Part shown: piece by piece, positions 39,761-41,334 of the stretch
How the letters are laid out: each line of letters starts with the position of its first letter
Numbering within the stretch: the first letter of the stretch is position 1
NCBI GenBank assembly: GCA_946410085.1
Contig: CAMJZA010000028.1
Span: 1-41,334 of the forward strand
Direction of reading: 5' to 3'
DNA: 41,334 nt
From: an uncultured Treponema sp.
GTDB taxonomy: Bacteria > Spirochaetota > Spirochaetia > Treponematales > Treponemataceae
Made by a program: the position numbers and the translations under genes
The notes under the pieces: generated by a model
The model's database searches: none
Seen by the model: only the letters and a program-made list of their open reading frames with translations
What the model was told of the DNA's origin: nothing

Positions 39761-40986
39761 TGATTGCACGGAATACGGGATTTGCAAATCTGACGGCGGG
39801 CTACCTCTTTCCCGAGGTTGCCAAGCGGCGGAAGCTGTATCAGGAGAGCCATCCTGATGCGAAGATAATCAGCCTGGGCATCGGCAATACGACGGAACCG
39901 CTGACGCCCCACATTACGAAGGCGATGGTCGACTACGCTGCGGGCCTGGGCACGGCGGCCGGTTATTCCGGCTACGGCGATGAACAGGGACTGACGCAGC
40001 TGCGCGAGAAGATTGCGTCTGTCCTGTACAAGGGAATGGCGGCTGCCGACGAGGTGTTCATTTCTGACGGGGCAAAGTGCGACATTGCGCGGGTGCAGAC
40101 GCTCTTCGGCCCGGACGTTGAGATTGCGGTGCAGGATCCTGCCTATCCGGTCTATGTGGACGGCAGCGTGATTGTCGGGGCGGCCGGAAAGGCTGCCGGC
40201 GACGGAAGCCGGGCCGGTGTGACCTACCTGCCCTGTACGGCGGAAAACGGCTTTTTCCCCGATCTTGCACGGGTGCGGGAAAATTCCCTGATCTACTTCT
40301 GCTCCCCGAACAATCCGACCGGTGCGGCGAGTACGAAAGAGCAGCTGAAGAAGCTGGTGGACTGTGCGCTGGCGAAGGGCTGCATCATCATCTATGACGC
40401 GGCCTACTATTCGTTTATCAGGGATCCTTCGCTCCCGAAGACGATCTATGAGATCGAAGGTGCGCGGAAATGCGCAATAGAGATTAATTCCTTCTCCAAG
40501 CTTGCAGGCTTTACCGGCGTGCGTCTGGGCTGGTCCGTCGTGCCGGCCGAGCTGACCTTTGCCGACGGTACGAGCGTACGGCAGGACTGGAACCGCGTGA
40601 TGACGACCCTGTTCAACGGGGCAAGCAACATTGCCCAGCGGGGAGGCCTTGCCGCATTTGACGAAGAGGGAATCAGGGAGACGACGGCCCTCGTCGACTA
40701 CTATCTGGAGAATGCGGCCCTGATGCAGAAGGCGCTGACGGCTCCCAACTTTGCATCTGCCGGGGTGAAGGTGTATTATACGGGCGACAGTCCCTACCTG
40801 TGGGTCCTCTTCCCCGGATACAGGAGCTGGGACATCTTTGACAGGATCCTCGACGAGTGCAATATCGTAACGACGCCGGGGAGCGGATTCGGTCCTGCGG
40901 GAGAAGGCTACCTGCGCTTTTCCAGCTTCGGACACCGTGCCGATGTCGTTGAAGCCTGTGCCCGCCTGGCAAAGCTGAAGCTGTAG
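39760..40986 (+). CDS. dapL: LL-diaminopimelate aminotransferase
   Basis: A 408-residue PLP enzyme of fold type I. It converts tetrahydrodipicolinate plus glutamate to LL-2,6-diaminopimelate in one step, feeding lysine and peptidoglycan synthesis. The opening YLFPEVAKRRKLY and IISLGIGNTTEPL are family signatures. The PLP lysine is in NSFSKLAGFTGVRLGW, and the phosphate-contacting residues lie nearby. CSPNNPTGA and IIYDAAYYSFI are also typical. Its length matches known DapL proteins. ATG 39760 overlaps the response-regulator stop by one base. It suggests a one-step diaminopimelate route in this organism. Confidence 0.96.
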   Translation: MIARNTGFANLTAGYLFPEVAKRRKLYQESHPDAKIISLGIGNTTEPLTPHITKAMVDYAAGLGTAAGYSGYGDEQGLTQLREKIASVLYKGMAAADEVFISDGAKCDIARVQTLFGPDVEIAVQDPAYPVYVDGSVIVGAAGKAAGDGSRAGVTYLPCTAENGFFPDLARVRENSLIYFCSPNNPTGAASTKEQLKKLVDCALAKGCIIIYDAAYYSFIRDPSLPKTIYEIEGARKCAIEINSFSKLAGFTGVRLGWSVVPAELTFADGTSVRQDWNRVMTTLFNGASNIAQRGGLAAFDEEGIRETTALVDYYLENAALMQKALTAPNFASAGVKVYYTGDSPYLWVLFPGYRSWDIFDRILDECNIVTTPGSGFGPAGEGYLRFSSFGHRADVVEACARLAKLKL

Positions 40987-40989
40987 CCG

Positions 40990-41003
40990 CCCCGGGCCCG
41001 GGG
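40990..41003. other. Perfect GC palindrome between convergent genes
   Basis: CCCCGGGCCCGGGG directly after the dapL stop. It is self-complementary and could act as a weak bidirectional hairpin, but there is no T-run or A-run. A looser pairing of GGGG and CCCC follows around 41021-41045. Confidence 0.4.
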
Positions 41004-41049
41004 GAAATTCGGGTGATGCGGGGGCTTTGCGCGGGCGTTGTCCCCGAGC

Positions 41050-41334
41050 CTAGAAGTTGATTTTGAAGCCGACCTTGACGCTGACGCAGCTGGGCCAGTT
41101 GTCTTCCTGACTGAAGATGTGGGAAGAGATGCTTGCCGCTGCGTAGGCTTCTCCGCCGTGGACGGGGAGCTTTGCGTAGGGGCTGATGAAGACCGTCTTT
41201 TTCCAGGGATTATCGCTGTTGCGTTCCTCTTCTTTTTCCCGGTACATCTCGTGCAGGGTCTGCCCGCCCATCGAGAGGGTGACGTGCATGCCTGTCGTCA
41301 GTGTCGTTTCTCCCAGATGAATGAGGTTCGTTGA
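41050..41334 (-). CDS. C-terminus of a probable outer-membrane beta-barrel protein, partial
   Basis: The frame is open from the window edge, reading STNLIHLGETTLTTG onward, so about 94 residues of the end are present and the start lies outside. An ATG at 41289 is internal, not the true start. Alternating polar and hydrophobic residues (TVFISPYAKLPV, AYAAASISSHIF, VSVKVGFKINF) fit transmembrane beta-strands. The final residue is Phe, the usual outer-membrane targeting signal. I recognise no specific family. Confidence 0.6.
   Translation of the reverse strand, partial: STNLIHLGETTLTTGMHVTLSMGGQTLHEMYREKEEERNSDNPWKKTVFISPYAKLPVHGGEAYAAASISSHIFSQEDNWPSCVSVKVGFKINF

Overview
The window reads as a chromosomal segment of a Treponema-like spirochaete of moderately high GC. 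This rests on a P83/100-family antigen gene, a complete bacterial/archaeal-type V-ATPase operon in the gene order I recall from treponemes, a Bat (VWA) operon, a bacterial XPB helicase, LL-diaminopimelate aminotransferase, and several lipoprotein signal peptides. The assignment is by gene content, not by a database search. No tRNA, rRNA, phage, insertion sequence, integrase or CRISPR array is visible.

Layout, left to right. (a) 1-5144, minus strand: a bacterial XPB helicase, its overlapping helicase-associated partner, and a truncated M20 metallopeptidase. (b) 5304-6929: a lipoprotein with four exact-period 23-residue repeats. (c) 7004-9344: an AmmeMemoRadiSam cassette, made of a LigB/MEMO-like domain fused to an AMMECR1 domain, followed one base later by a radical SAM enzyme. 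(d) 9524-14339: a sugar-type ABC importer (binding lipoprotein, permease, double ATPase, second permease). (e) 14367-17833: RluA-type pseudouridine synthase, family 4 glycosyltransferase, membrane acyltransferase. (f) 17823-24935: MoxR, DUF58, a membrane protein, BatA, a BatB-BatC fusion and BatD with a C-terminal SH3-like region, all closely packed.

(g) 25016-28637: Smr protein, membrane J-domain protein, IF-1 (minus), DksA, and P83/100 (minus). (h) 29002-38952: secG, a PTS IIA protein, then V-ATPase subunits G/H, C, I, K, F, E, A, B, D and a universal stress protein coupled to subunit D. (i) 39074-40986: an atypical OmpR-type response regulator and dapL. (j) 41050-41334, minus strand: the C-terminus of a probable outer-membrane barrel.

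Two themes run across the window. First, promoters resemble sigma-70 sites, often with an extended -10; the nonamer TGCTATACT occurs three times, each upstream of a gene. Three other promoters sit so close to the start codon that leaderless or nearly leaderless mRNAs are predicted (XPB, glycosyltransferase, moxR). Second, short tandem repeats recur: 18 bp at the end of the glycosyltransferase, 18 bp inside rluA, 24 bp in the batD leader, 69 bp in the lipoprotein, and a non-coding 23-bp x 5 array between the P83/100 and secG promoters.

The strongest candidates for poorly understood systems are the XPB/partner pair, the AmmeMemoRadiSam cassette, the rearranged Bat operon, and the coupling of PTS IIA and stress proteins to the V-ATPase. 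None can be called new without database comparison.
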